The notes under the pieces are model-generated. The model saw nothing but the letters and a program-made list of their open reading frames with translations, made no database searches and had not been told where the DNA came from. This document shows positions 45,116 through 56,569 of a DNA stretch of 64,000 nucleotides, piece by piece; position 1 is the stretch's first letter, and the number at the start of each line of letters is the position of its first letter. Origin of the DNA: Puccinia triticina (lineage: Eukaryota; Basidiomycota; Pucciniomycetes; Pucciniales; Pucciniaceae); contig NC_070568.1 in NCBI RefSeq assembly GCF_026914185.1, forward strand, positions 3,554,001-3,618,000, written 5' to 3'. A program made the translations under genes and the position numbers.

Positions 45116-45894
45116 CAACTTGATTAGAATGGCCACTATTGGCATGAAATACAGTCAAATTTGGACCCAATCATCCAAATCTGACAAAAGCAGACACTCA
45201 ATGTTGGGGACACGTTTTTCCAACCTGTCTCAAACAAGGCCTCAAGCCGCAAAGGCAAGGTGGATTGGTTTGTCCAACATTATCCAATCAAGGATTTGTT
45301 GGAAAAACAAACACCAATAAAAAAATTTGACCTGGTGGTGTAGTGAAGCCTGCTTCTTGTTTGGTCTTGGGATGTACAAGGTTCTTAAGTCTGTTTAGTC
45401 TTGTCTTTGGGCTTTGACCAGGTTCTTGCTAGTTGAGCATCTGTAATTGGCAAGTGATACTTTGTGTTAGCTTTGCCGTGGTTAGGGCTTGGGTCTGGAC
45501 TGCAAAGGAGGGCTAACCTTTCTTTGCAGCTGGGCTTGCGCCTTGGACTGGCCGCCCAAGCTTCCGTAAAGGTTGCTGCGGGTTTTGGTCTGGATTCCTA
45601 CAGTGATTGGGACGCTGAGCCTTGGCAGATTTTTAGAGGAGAAGCAGGTGATCATGTAACACTAAACAATAAAAAAAATGTTGAGTGAATCACATTTTAT
45701 AGTGGTTCTAAAATAATGCCATCTCCCTCGGAGGCTCGCGCTTTGCGCCAGCCACAAAGGCCCTCCAAAAAGAGGGACTCGTGTTAAGTTAGCGATCACA
45801 AGAGAACTTTGGAGCCATTTTTAAGGTGAACATTCCATACAACTTCCACGTTGTGCTGATTGTTCAGCAAGATGGCTCACAAAAATCTTACAAT

Positions 45895-46075
45895 TATGGT
45901 GTTCAAAGTTGGTTTGCATAATTATATGCATGCATAAATCATAAAATCATAAAATCTTTTTTGCAGGGGATATGACTGTCTGATTATGTAATACAAAATT
46001 TCCTCACCAAAATATTTTTATGATTTTATGATTTATGCATGCATAAAATTATGCAAACCAACTTTGAACACCATA
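45895..46075. mobile_element. Second copy of the 181-bp MITE
   Basis: Same length and ends as 38885-39065, with about two differences. The target duplication is again AAT (45892-45894 and 46076-46078). Confidence 0.92.
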
Positions 46076-46644
46076 AATGTTGTGCATAAACACTGAAGTT
46101 GGGATGTGAACCCACTTGATGAATTTGAGCGCATATATGCATTCACAAACAGGTTGCATGAATTCAGAGAAAGATGGGAATATCATGTTTGTTTTGGCTG
46201 TTTTGTATCAATCTTTGATTTGACATATGTATATTTATATATTTGAGAGAAAAGAAGACAATGGTAAATTATCATATTATAAGATAAAACATCATGAAAA
46301 AGAATCAAGAGGAGAGGAAAAGAAGAAAGGCCAGGACAAAAAGAGGAAGTTGTGTGAAGATAATGATGATGAAAAGAAATGAGAAGTAGAAGATGATGTG
46401 TTACGTGGCTAGAGAGGATCAGCCCAGTACATGAGGACGCAAGCTATTGAACAAAAAAAGGCAGAGGAATGGAATCAACAATGCACGCGAGTCACACAAG
46501 CTGGAAAGAGGGGGAGGGGAGATGTACAAAGCGGCCACGCTTACAGAGGGTTGGCCACAGCGAGGTGGGAAAAGAAGGTGACAGAGGGAGAGAGACATGG
46601 AATGGAGATGGGTAAGGATCAAAGTCGGGCCGAAAAGACACTGC

Positions 46645-48098
46645 TCAACATGCGCACGGGCCGTCCTGAGTCTCGCCTTGGTTGAGGCTGACCCCGCCGC
46701 CGGCCGTTCGGCTCCCTGCGGCGCCCCGAGGGCCGCGGGAGGCAGCCGTTTCGAGGGGAAGCTTCTTGGCTGTGTCAAACACATCCATCATGTCAGGGAA
46801 AACGAAGCCTTAGTGCCGCAAAGGGATTCGTGCGGTACTGACCGATTGCCGTGAAGATATCAGAGACATTGGTCGAGTCTTTGGCCGATGTCTCGAAGAA
46901 CAGCAAGTTTTCTTCCTCTGCAAACCGTTGAGCTTCCTTCATTTTGTGTGATCGTTGCGCAAAAAGCAAGGCGGGTCGGGTGAGAAAGGAGACGGGGATG
47001 AGTGCAGTCGCAAAAAAGGGGCAGATGAGGCATAGGGACTGACTTCTGTAGGGACTTGTCGTCGCTCTTCTAGGTCTGCTTTGTTGCCGGCAAGAGCAAT
47101 GACAATCTGCGCATCTGCTTGTTTCTGCAGTTCTCGAATCCAGACCTTAGCTTTCTCCAATGATGCCTAGAAACGATCGATCCAATGAGTATCCAAAGAC
47201 AGCACACGGCTACAATACTTGTGCAATGGGTGCATACACTAGATGTGATGTCGTAGACTACTACTGCACAGTTCGCATTTCGGTAGTCTGTTCACGGGGG
47301 TTTTGGTGAGTTAGACTTCCCTTCTGAAGAATCATCGGCATGGATGGCTGGCTCATTTCCAGTGGGATGTGAGAGGTGTACACGATTAACATACACATAG
47401 GGGCCAATGACTTGTAGCGCTCCTGACCAGCTGTATCCCAGATCTGTGATATCGGACCCAGTGTGAGGACAGATGGGCAAAAAGAGACATAAACCATCAG
47501 CACAACAGTTCAGTGCTCAGCCAACAACCCAGTAAGATTACGTTCTATTTGCGTCCTAGACTTACCTCGAATTTGATCGTTGTTTGATCATTAATCTTGA
47601 CTGTTTGGGTCAGAAAAGCGGCCCCGATTGTACTTTCGCGATCTGATGACCTCGAGTGGCATTGATTGGTGATGAGCAAGAGGGATAAACATAAGCCTCC
47701 GTTTAGAACTCTGGAGCGCTGATTCAAAGATGGACAGGTGATCTTTCGCACATTCTTGAAAATCGTTTTGGACGAATCTGAGCACTAGAGACGACTTTCC
47801 AACGGCTGATTCTCCCAAGAGGACGACTGTTTGTTTTCCGGTTTCGTGTTGTACATAGTCCCAAACAAAGAAAACAAAAGAAATGGGAAATAAATCAGGT
47901 GAGTTAGCGGGGCATGTTGATGGCCAATTTCTATTGCCCAGGCACGGGTGAGACAGTGACCGCTTTGGGGCAAGATCTATGAGTGAAAGAGCCGGATAGC
48001 CAGCTGAGAGAGGAGGGACAGGGGAAGGGGATCCATTATGACGTACGTTTAAATTGATAGTTTGGACGGGACGAGTTCGGTCGCGGGTTGCTTGCCAT
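46645..48098 (-). CDS. RAB5: Rab5-family small GTPase (Vps21/Ypt5-like, 214 aa, 8 exons)
   Basis: Model: complement of 46645-46769, 46843-46936, 47044-47166, 47238-47287, 47395-47443, 47566-47642, 47752-47826 and 48047-48098. All junctions have GT/AG ends and keep phase (645 nt, 215 codons). The start [17 protein letters not shown] fits Rab5 N-termini. GTP-binding motifs are all present: GESAVGKSS (P-loop), ESTIGAAF (switch I), WDTAGQERY (switch II), NKAD and ETSAK. The protein ends PCAC, a CxC geranylgeranylation signal, after a variable Gly/Ala/Arg tail. Rab5 recruits tethers and PI3-kinase at early endosomes and controls endosome fusion and endocytosis. Seven introns in a 214-codon gene is notable, but the gene looks intact. 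The assignment to Rab5 rather than another Rab rests on the switch regions and [13 protein letters not shown]. Confidence 0.92.
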
Positions 48099-49411
48099 GA
48101 TGAGTGGGCTGATGGCGATTTTTATTCCAGGTTCAGTATTTCTTGTTGTTGTGTCGTTCGATAGGTTGAGATGGTTGGAAAGGAAGACAGGATGGTGATG
48201 GTCGTTGGCTTGAATGGGCGTCGATGGTCCTGGTGAACGGTCAAGGCGGGGTTCCTGGCCGGACCGAGGAGGCACCGAAACTGGGCGGAGCGGTTAATTG
48301 GAAATTAGACTGGCTTACATCAGCAAGATCGAAAAGACTAAGGAAAGATCTGTCTACTGAAGTGCGTCACTATCTACACCGTCGGGCAGGCTTCCTTTTC
48401 TCCTGGCCTGTTTTGATTAAAGCATGGATAAAAAGAATTACAGGAGCATTGTATTGGTTGTGCAATCAACAATGCAAGCCAATCCAAGGCCCTTACATTT
48501 GCCACCATCCTACCACTAGATATTAATCCACCATCAAACCAATAAAAACCAAACCATCCAGCCAGTGCAAGGGGATACTGGATAAACTCCCTTCCAATCT
48601 GCGACCCTTTCAGATGTCAATGTTTTCACAGGGAAATTTTGCCCTTGAGGCTTTAAATCCATTCCGGGGGGGGGCAGATCTTGATGGGAAGTGCTCCACT
48701 ACGTACACAACTCCTCAGAAAGTACTTCTGCTTGCTTGAAGTGTGGCACAGATTAAAGAGTACTCATTGGCTGAGTCCCAAGATGGGTAGCATTTAAACA
48801 TATGTATCATTTTTCCACTCAACATAATTGGGAATTGATGTGACACTAATTTTGATAGTGATCATAACAGGTTTGGAATTTTCAAAGAAGCACTCTGTCC
48901 ATCATCATCTGAATTTTGATGGTCTGACCTGTGTCATACATACCTGCATGATGAAGTACTGTTTGGTAATCAAGTGTCATAAATGTGTGAAGTCTTAATT
49001 GTTTGTAGTGGAAAAATATATATATTTCACAATACTTGATTAACATATATTTATACGCAACAGACAGTGACAAGTGTTTGCACAAGTCTTGTTGGTAGAC
49101 TTTGAGCACCCAGGCAAGCCACACCAGAACATAGTGACCAAACTCCCAGCCAAGCACTTAAAATCCATACATCCTAAAAACAGTGTTTTTTTGCTATTGG
49201 TAGCTCACAACCTTATAAAGACAGCTGCTCAAAGATTTCTGTACAGAATTCTTGGAGTTCTGTACTTAGCAGCATGCACATATTTGTACCATCACAATAC
49301 CATGTTGCATGGTTTGTTGAATTAGCTCCAAACATTCATACATTTTGGTTACTGTGTTCTGGTGCAGCTTGCCTCATTTCTAGACTCTCCATATCAAATT
49401 TCTAAAATATA
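48099..49411. other. Rab5 upstream region and intergenic sequence
   Basis: Includes the Rab5 promoter and 5' UTR (48099-48300). The rest is AT-rich with no supported gene. Confidence 0.5.
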
Positions 49412-49474
49412 GGCCCCGTTTGGAGCCAATATAAATACAGGTGACATAATCATTTGTAAATTCAATAAAAAATT

Positions 49475-50891
49475 GGACTTACTTCGCGCACTGCGAGAAA
49501 CTCTTCGCGCACTGTGGCGGTCGTCGTCTCGACGTCCCGCCCCCAGTGCGCGCTTTCGCCACGGCTCTTCGCGCACTGTGCATTCCCCCCAAAAACCGGC
49601 TTGCATTTCTTGAGATATTTTTTGATGAATCAATAGAATGGCTTTTTATGATCCCCCTAAAAAATAATCAAGTCATTTAGGGGTCTCCTTGAGCCTAGAG
49701 AAAATTGACATGAAAAAATCATATTTTAACGCGGCAGGGACCTGTAATACCGCTTCTTGTGCCCCATTAGCCCCAAAAATTTCACAGTATCATGGTACAT
49801 GTGCAAATTCATGACCTGATAATTTTCAGAATTTTCACCAGCTTTTCTTTAGCCCAAATAGGTATTGTGTTTATTATTTTGCGTATATGTATAACTTTTT
49901 TGTTACACACAACAAAGGTACAAAATTTTGAGAGCACAGAGAAATATGCTTCAAATTAATTCCCTGAAATTCCTAGCAATAGTGTGTCATTATAAAATGA
50001 GATATAAGGGGTGCGCAGCAGGCTTAGTAGGAAAATTACTGCTAACTGTATAGCTTTTTTGTTACACACCCAAACAGTCCCAAAATTTCAGAAATTTTTT
50101 CATTGTGGATATTCTCCGCGCCATAAATTTCTTGGCAATAGTGTGTCATGATAACATGAGATATAAGGGGTGCGCGGCGGGCTTAGTAGGAAAATGGCGG
50201 CTACATGTATAGATTTTTTGTTACACGCTGAAACAGTCTGAAATTTTCAGGAATGTTTCAATTTTTCATATTCTCCGCGCCATAAAGCTCTTATCAATAG
50301 TGTGTCATTAAAACATGAGATAAGTTAGCAGTCATTTTCCAACTAAGCCCGCCGCACTACATCTCATGTTATCATGACACACTATTGCCAAGAAATTTAT
50401 GGCGCGGGGAATATCCACAATGAAAACATTTCTGAAATTTTGGGACTGTTTGGGTGTGTAACAAAAAAGCTATACAGTTAGCAGTAATTTTCCTACTAAG
50501 CCTGCCGCGCACCCCTATATATCTCTGGGAAAAATTCTGAAAATTATCAGGTCATGAATTTGCACATTTACCATGATACTGTGAAATTTTTGGGGCTACT
50601 GGGGCACAGGAAGTGGTATTACAGGTCCCTGCCGCGTTAAAATATGATTTTTTCATGTCAATTTTCTCTAGGCTCAAGGAGACCCCTGAATGACTTGATT
50701 ATTTTTTAGGGGGATCATAAAAAGCCATTCTATTGATTCATCAAAAAATATCTCAAGAAATGCAAGCCATTTTTTTGGCGGAAAATGCAGTGCGCGAAGA
50801 GCCGTGGCAGAAGCGCGCACTGGGGGCTGGACGTCGAGACGACGACCCCCACAGTGCGCAAAGAGTTTTCCGCAGTGCGCGAAGTAAGTCC
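49475..50891. repeat. 1.4-kb foldback with TTCGCGCACTG arrays
   Basis: The outer arms GGACTTACTTCGCGCACTGCG (49475) and its mirror (ending 50891) are followed inward by about 600 bp of matching inverted sequence, for example GCGGCAGGGACCTGTAATACC at 49731 and its opposite near 50630. Each arm starts with several copies of CTTCGCGCACTG. The left arm also has two or three direct repeats of about 160 bp (49990-50290, with ATGAGATATAAGGGGTGCGC). No coding frame crosses it. Confidence 0.8.
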
Positions 50892-50934
50892 GTAAAAAAT
50901 ACAAAACTCAACATTAAGAATCCAATTTTTTTTG

Positions 50935-51125
50935 TAGGAAACCTACAGTACTGGTCTCATCAACTATGAAGTCAGATTTAACTGATTCAGCCATCTTCAG
51001 CACCATAATACCATTATATTGCTTTGTTTTGGTCAAATGCGATATAATGGTACTACAGTACTGAATATGGCTGAATCAGTTGAATCTGACTTCATAATTG
51101 AAGAGACCAGTATTGTAGGTTGCCT
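50935..51125. mobile_element. Hairpin MITE (191 bp)
   Basis: TACTGGTCTCATCAACTATG near 50948 pairs with its mirror near 51110, and pairing (CTGATTCAGCCAT and its mirror) continues toward the centre at about 51030. It lies inside the Harbinger-like element, next to the larger foldback. Confidence 0.7.
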
Positions 51126-51939
51126 AGAAAAAATATTTGGAGGCTTTATGTTGAATTTTGTAGTTTTCATTGAATTAACCAATGATTATATCACATATAT
51201 TTATATTGGCTCCAAACAAAGCCATAATCAACCCTCCTTTCACTCTTCTTGTTCAAGATGGGAGTTTTAAGTCAAGCAGGTGATTCTGAGAATATGATTT
51301 TGTTTTACTTTGGAGGTATGGTCATTTTATACCTAATGTGATTTGCATATAACAGCTGCTTCTTGGGACAAGCAATTTTTGCTTCATAGGAGAAACTTGG
51401 CAGTAGTAAGTGGTTCATGATGTGTATAAATGTATATACTACTGCCAAACCAAAGATTTCTATGTGTATGTTTCAATTTTCTCAGTTCAGTCACCAGTTT
51501 GCATGTTCCTCCCTGTGAATTTCCATGTGACTGAGGGTGTTTCTGGATAGTAGGATACTTCTTACGAGACAGAAATCTTGAGCTGGGTCACTGTAAGGGT
51601 TGGTGAGCTGCTCCAGAGTAGACACAAGCTCTCAATTGGTAAAATGTAAAATGGGGAAGCGGTTTTTGACTTCAAGCGCAGAATTCAATGAGATAAATAA
51701 GGATGAGAACAATCTTAGGATTGTAGAGACATAAAGTGGATTCAGTTGATGAAATCCATCCGAGCATCTCAGCGATTTATGTAATAGTTCTCATCCATTC
51801 GACTGAAAGATTCATGCCAGCAGCGTTTTGACTGCTTACATATAGGTTTTTCAAGACCGGGCAATTTGTCGAGTCAAGAAGGGGGGTCACACGGATGACG
51901 TTGATGACATCAAGCGCGGCCTTGCGAAACATTACTTTA

Positions 51940-52595
51940 TTATGAAGCGATAGGCGAGCCTGGGGGAGAAGCGATCGCGGTACTTGGGTCGTTTTCAGCT
52001 ACAATGGCAGTTTCTGGAGTATAGCTGGTTTGAGGTTCAGAGCTCGTGGCCGTTCCAGGAATCGTTTCAGCAGTAGAAGTGTTGTTGAGGGGTGACATAT
52101 TGCTATTTGACGAATCGGCGTCCAAAAATGGATCCCCAAAGTCTAAGGGTGATAAGGGCGATCACGAACCAACATCAGTTTTCCAGCGAAACGAAGTGCG
52201 AGAAAAGAGTCTCGCGTCATCTGTACAGATGGCTTTGACCCTGAATTCCGGGTGACAATCAAAATAAGCTGGGCTTGTGGCAGACCGTTATATTGGGAGG
52301 CGAGCTCCTTATCGACTATTTTCGTCGCACTCCTTGGACTCATTTGATTATCATCGAAAGAATTAGACAACCATTCAGTGGCGGTAGGATTTCCGCGGCG
52401 CGAGCCTGAGGAGCGGAAGGAGTCTGCTTTGTGCCGAATGGAGTGGCTGGGCGCCTCGAACCGATTTCCACCGACAGTCATCATTCTCGCTTTCGACCCT
52501 CGTGCTTTCGATCTCGATGAAGACGGAGCGGGAGCGGGGAGTTCACTCGCTGATCCTAGTGGGCTCGAAGAAATGTTTGAGGGTTCGACGTCCAT
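51940..52595 (-). pseudogene. Hypothetical Ser/Pro-rich protein, probably frameshifted
   Basis: The first block, from ATG at 52595, reads MDVEPSNISSSPLGSASELP and stays protein-like to KIVDKELASQYNGLPQ (near 52280). From there the coherent reading moves to another frame (FDCHPEFRVKAICTDDARLF) and continues through TGA near 52166 into LDFGDPFLDADSSNSNMSPL, ending SPPGSPIAS at 51940. A one-base loss near 52270 and a nonsense codon explain the break; no plausible intron does. The protein is Ser/Thr/Pro-rich and mostly disordered, without a known domain. Either a decaying host gene or a misjudged model; confidence is low. Confidence 0.4.
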
Positions 52596-52734
52596 CCGGA
52601 TGAGTAGGGGCTGTTTGGTTTGACCGTTCGCGCTGGAAGGTCAGCGTGGGGTTCAATCCAGCTTCGGTCACTTCGGGGGGATCGGGGATCTCACAAGCGG
52701 ATCGACACTTTGTGCTATCGCATTCTTCGGGAAG

Positions 52735-52858
52735 TTGACAATTTGGGGCAACTTAACCCGACCGGCAATCACATCCATCCGGGCTTGACCCGGGTCAACA
52801 AACCTCAGGTTTGATTTCGGGCTAAGTTCAGCTAGGTTTAGCGAGCCTTAATTACCTG
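52735..52858. repeat. Fragment of the 54.3-kb foldback family
   Basis: GGGCAACTTAACCC...GGCAATCACAT and CCTCAGGTTTGATTTC match 54425-54545 in inverted orientation. It is a truncated copy of the element at 54251-54722. Confidence 0.6.
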
Positions 52859-52942
52859 AAATCTACACCCGGGGAGTCCTTCGACGAGGATATCTCGCGA
52901 GGAATCCTCGTGGATTCCCCGTAGTGCCCCTGCGCCTAACTT

Positions 52943-53037
52943 AACACAAGTCCCCCACTTCGGAGGGCCCTGGTACAGCCGGGGCTGGCGCGAAGCGCCC
53001 TCGCGCGAAGCGCGACCTCCGAAGGAGGGACTTGGGA
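52943..53037. repeat. Palindromic AAGTCCC element
   Basis: AAGTCCCCCACTTCGGAGG is mirrored by CCTCCGAAGGAGGGACTT, with a GC-rich core of CGCGAAGCGC repeats. One of at least six related elements in the window. Confidence 0.6.
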
Positions 53038-53556
53038 CTAATGTCCACATTTTGGCCTGAGAGATTCCGATCTTCCAAATGTTTTTGCAGGCAATTTTGT
53101 GCCTTTCAATTTTTGACCCTGTTCCCAAAGGGCCCCAGGCATGCGCTTTGGATCATCAAACTCATCTCCCTCTTCCCTGTCTTTTGCCGCTACACATGTT
53201 CCTGGAAGTCCAACCATTGTTGCTCCATGACCCTTCAAAGTTATGTATTTTCAAGGTTCCTTGAGCTGTATGCTGTGCGGATTGAACTGACCACGGAAAA
53301 CAGTATGGTTTCTCAATTCAATTACACAGGAACCAAGCTCTCCATGCTCTGGTTAAGAGGCCTTGGCCACTGCAGCCCTTGCATCCAATCCTCATCATGA
53401 GGACAGGGACACATAGCCAAGATGTTCAGCTATCTTAACCCTTCAGGGCTCCAGCAGAGGCTGCCTAGTTTTTTCGGTGTGAAGGGAGAAAGGAAAAAAT
53501 GGCATAAAAAGCCACAAAAGCCCCAATCTCTCAGGCAAGAAGTGTGACACAAGTCA

Positions 53557-53603
53557 TAAGTCCCTCCTTCGGAGGTCGCTTCGCTCCCCCAAGGAGGGAC
53601 TTA
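53557..53603. repeat. Palindromic AAGTCCC element, short
   Basis: AAGTCCCTCCTTCGGAGG...CCAAGGAGGGACTTAG. It is close to the copy at 52943-53037 but has lost most of the core. Confidence 0.6.
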
Positions 53604-53740
53604 GTTAAGTTAGCCCCTGCGCAAGGTTGGACCAGCGGCTGCTGGTCCAAGGATTCCACGGATATTTACAGATGTGTACCCGTGGAATCCACGTGGCCAC
53701 GTAGGCGGGGCTGAAAAATTTAGCAGGAGTAGCCCGTTGA

Positions 53741-53828
53741 AAACTGTCACCAGTGAGACTTGAACTCACAATGAGGGCAGGGAGCCTGAGTGAGAGGGAG
53801 TGCCACACTTAACGCAGCTATTTCACAT
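53741..53828 (-). ncRNA. tRNA-related sequence, degenerate
   Basis: On the - strand, GTGAGTTCAAGTCTCAC forms a T-arm with a good B box (GAGTTCAAGTC), preceded by GCTGCGTTAAGTGTGGC, which resembles a D-arm. The long spacing would suit a Leu/Ser-type tRNA or a SINE. No clean anticodon arm was found. Confidence 0.35.
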
Positions 53829-54250
53829 TCCTGTACCACGCTTCTTTACACGCTATCAACCCCCCAAACAATGGTTTGCAATAGGGTTTTTTCTTAAGTT
53901 TTTTTTTCCAAGTTTTTTTCCTCTCTTCAAAATCAAGTTTTTTCAGACTTTCAAAACCTCAGGACCAGCCTGAGGTGGTCTTGACCAGAAGTTGAAAAAA
54001 AAAAAAAAAGCCGTGAAACCAACATGAGCAACGAGCTGACGTGGTCTCCACGCGTGCCAGGAAGGCACATCGTGGAACCGACGGGGAAAAGTGTGAAGCC
54101 CATTGGTTCCACGTGGAAAAAAAGCATTTTGTGGAACCAACAAGCTTACCAAGGGGTTACCAAGCCAAGCCTTGTCGGTCCCACGGATTACCCTCCTGTT
54201 GTCGGTTCCACAAACGAGTGTGGCAGGAAGTACCCCCGCCGTGTAGCCTC

Positions 54251-54722
54251 AGAGCATTCGCATTTGTTTGCTAAGTTTTTGGGTTAAATAAGCCCGGGTT
54301 TGTGGGCAGGTTAGCTGACGAGGTTGCCTTCAAGTGGGCAAACGCATTTGTTTGGTCAGTTTCAGGCTAAAGTGCACTGAAATGAGTCGCAGACCGCCCT
54401 AGCCTGAGGCTAGATTTCAGGTTAAGGCTTGCTAAATTTAGCTGACCTTAGCCTGAAATCAAACCTGAGGCTTGTTGACCCGGGGTTAGCCCGGACCAAT
54501 GTGATTGCCGCTTGGGTTAAGTTGCCCAAAATCATCAACTTAACCCAATGAATGCAAATGCTCTCAGGCTGGGGTGGTCTCCGGCTCATTTCAGGTCACT
54601 TTAGCCTGAAACTGACCAATCAAATGTGTTTGCCCACTTGAAGGCAACATCAGTCATCTAACCTGCTCACAAACCCGGCCTTAGTTGACCCCAAACATTG
54701 ATTGAACGTATGCAAATGCTCT
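54251..54722. mobile_element. Foldback MITE of about 470 bp
   Basis: The ends AGAGCATTCGCAT and ATGCAAATGCTCT are inverted. Inside, GGTTGCCTTCAAGTGGGCAAA at 54322 is mirrored near 54640, and GGTCAGTTTCAGGCTAAAGTG at 54354 near 54605. Many copies of AGCCTGA/TCAGGCT fill the arms. A related truncated copy is at 52735-52858. No target duplication was identified. Confidence 0.65.
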
Positions 54723-56045
54723 AACCAAGTCCCTCTTGGGCCAAAGCACCTGTCTTCAAAGGAGGGACCAAGGAAGCAATGTGGTTTTTTTGTGTGAGAG
54801 GTATGTAGAAGCACACCTTCTTTGTTTGGCCATATCTTGACCAAAACCCATCTAAACATCTTCACAAAAAATGTAATGAGTGGCCAAGAATCTCAGCTAA
54901 ATTCTCCAATTACTTCTTTCATTTTTTAAGAAAAGATTTGCCACCAAAGGCACAAAGGAATTGGAGTGTCAGTCTTTCCTCACGCAAAATTCAAAAAGGC
55001 ATGCATTTTCCAGCCCAACGTGGGGACACCCATGTTTTCAGGAAGGTGAAGAAGGATATTCCCCAAAACTGGTGAGGAAAAAGGCCAGATGAAGACCTTT
55101 TTATCATATTTTTTGTACCACTCTACGGCCTAGTGTGGTTAAAAAATTATTCAATTTTTTAAAGTTTCCTGCCAAATTCCAAAAATGTAATGGTCTGTCT
55201 AGGGTAGGAGAGTTGGGTTCTTGGGTCACTGTCTTGAGCATGTGGATTGCTGGATGGGGAGAGGTTTGAGGATCTCTCCCCTGCTTCCCCTTAAGGGTAA
55301 AAGCTGTGACATGTCTAAGAACAATGACATGTACTAGTAGGCTATGGCACATCTGCAGCTCATAACAAAAAAATAGTCAGGCCAAAAAACCTGGCTCACT
55401 CCTAAGTCTATCCTTTGGAGGTGTTTGTGCTGAGGAAGGAATCAGCTATGGTTGATGCTAAATCAACCATGTCCCTCAATTGGAGGGGGGACACCTTCCC
55501 ACAGGGAGGGACCCTCCAAAGGAGTGAATTATGTGCTATGTTGACCTGGCAGGTGTAGAGAGTTAGAGAAATATCATTTTTTAATCCTCTCTGGCTGCAA
55601 AAATTTTCATTTGGTGATTATTTTTAAGCAGAAAAAATTGCACATCTTGCAATGTACATAATCTGAAACAATTGATCTTAAAGCTCTCATTTAAGGTCAA
55701 CAAGAAGGGTTGAGGATGTGAAAGAAAAAAAAAATTGAGAAAGATGGGGACATCTTGGGCCATCCCAGAAATGAAAACTAAAAAAAAATGGTTTGGACGC
55801 TCAACTGTGAGATTGAGTTGAAAATGGTCACCAAAAAACAGCTAATATATTCTTTACTCTCCCAGGGTCAAAATAGCCCATTACTGCAGGATGGCATTCC
55901 CCTCTGATTGGGGAATTAGGAAAGTTAGGGGAGAATATATAATGCCACTTAAAGGGAGGGGAGGGCCCAAACTTAACACAAGCACCTCCTGAAATAATAT
56001 GGAGAACTGGTGTATTTCAGATTTCTTAATTAAGTATAATTTTAA
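54723..56045. other. Intergenic, with two palindromic AAGTCCC-type elements
   Basis: AAGTCCCTC...GAGGGACC at about 54726-54769 and GTCCCTCAATTGGAGG...GGGAGGGACCCTCC at about 55472-55520. No supported gene. Confidence 0.5.
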
Positions 56046-56195
56046 AGCCCCGTTTTGAGCCAATATAATTGAGCAATATAATCTGGAATTTTGTGACATC
56101 TGATCAAGTTTTGGCGGACCTGATCAGATGTCACATAGGATATCAGGCAAAAAAACTGATATTTTGCCCGGATTATATTGGCTCCAAACGGGGCC
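56046..56195. mobile_element. 150-bp Tourist/Harbinger-like MITE
   Basis: Ends AGCCCCGTTTTGAGCCAATA and the mirror of GGCCCCGTTTGGAGCC, with perfect TAA target duplications at 56043-56045 and 56196-56198. The internal sequence is also largely palindromic (GACATCTGATCA...TGATCAGATGTC). Confidence 0.88.
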
Positions 56196-56569
56196 TAAGT
56201 CTTTAAATAAATGTTATTGATCATAAAGAATATAAGGGAAGATCCTTTACCATAAGGCAGATATAACTTGTATATGAAATAACAATGATAATAATAGTGA
56301 TATACAACTAAGGTTGAGAGTGCAATACAAATTTGATTGAGATGGCCCAAGTATATATGACTGCTTTGATCTAGTTGAACAGAAATTTCATTTTAAAGTA
56401 ATATGTTAATTAGAACCAACCCAAAGATTTTTAATAAAATCATTGTATTACTTTTTGATACTTTCTGTTCTTTCTGTTCTTTATTTTAATCAATCCTATG
56501 CTTTCAGAAACTTATCTGAGCAGCAAATGAATAAATGATTGATTATTATTTCTATAATCTAGAAGTCTA

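Larger units (their letters stand above)
49412..51223. mobile_element. Harbinger/Tourist-like element with nested foldbacks
   Basis: The left end GGCCCCGTTTGGAGCCAATA at 49412 is mirrored by TATTGGCTCCAAAC...GCC ending at 51223. The ends resemble Tourist MITEs of the PIF/Harbinger group. ATA stands on both sides (49409-49411 and 51224-51226). A smaller relative with a clean TAA duplication lies at 56046-56195. Most of the length is due to two inserted foldbacks. No transposase is present. Confidence 0.65.
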
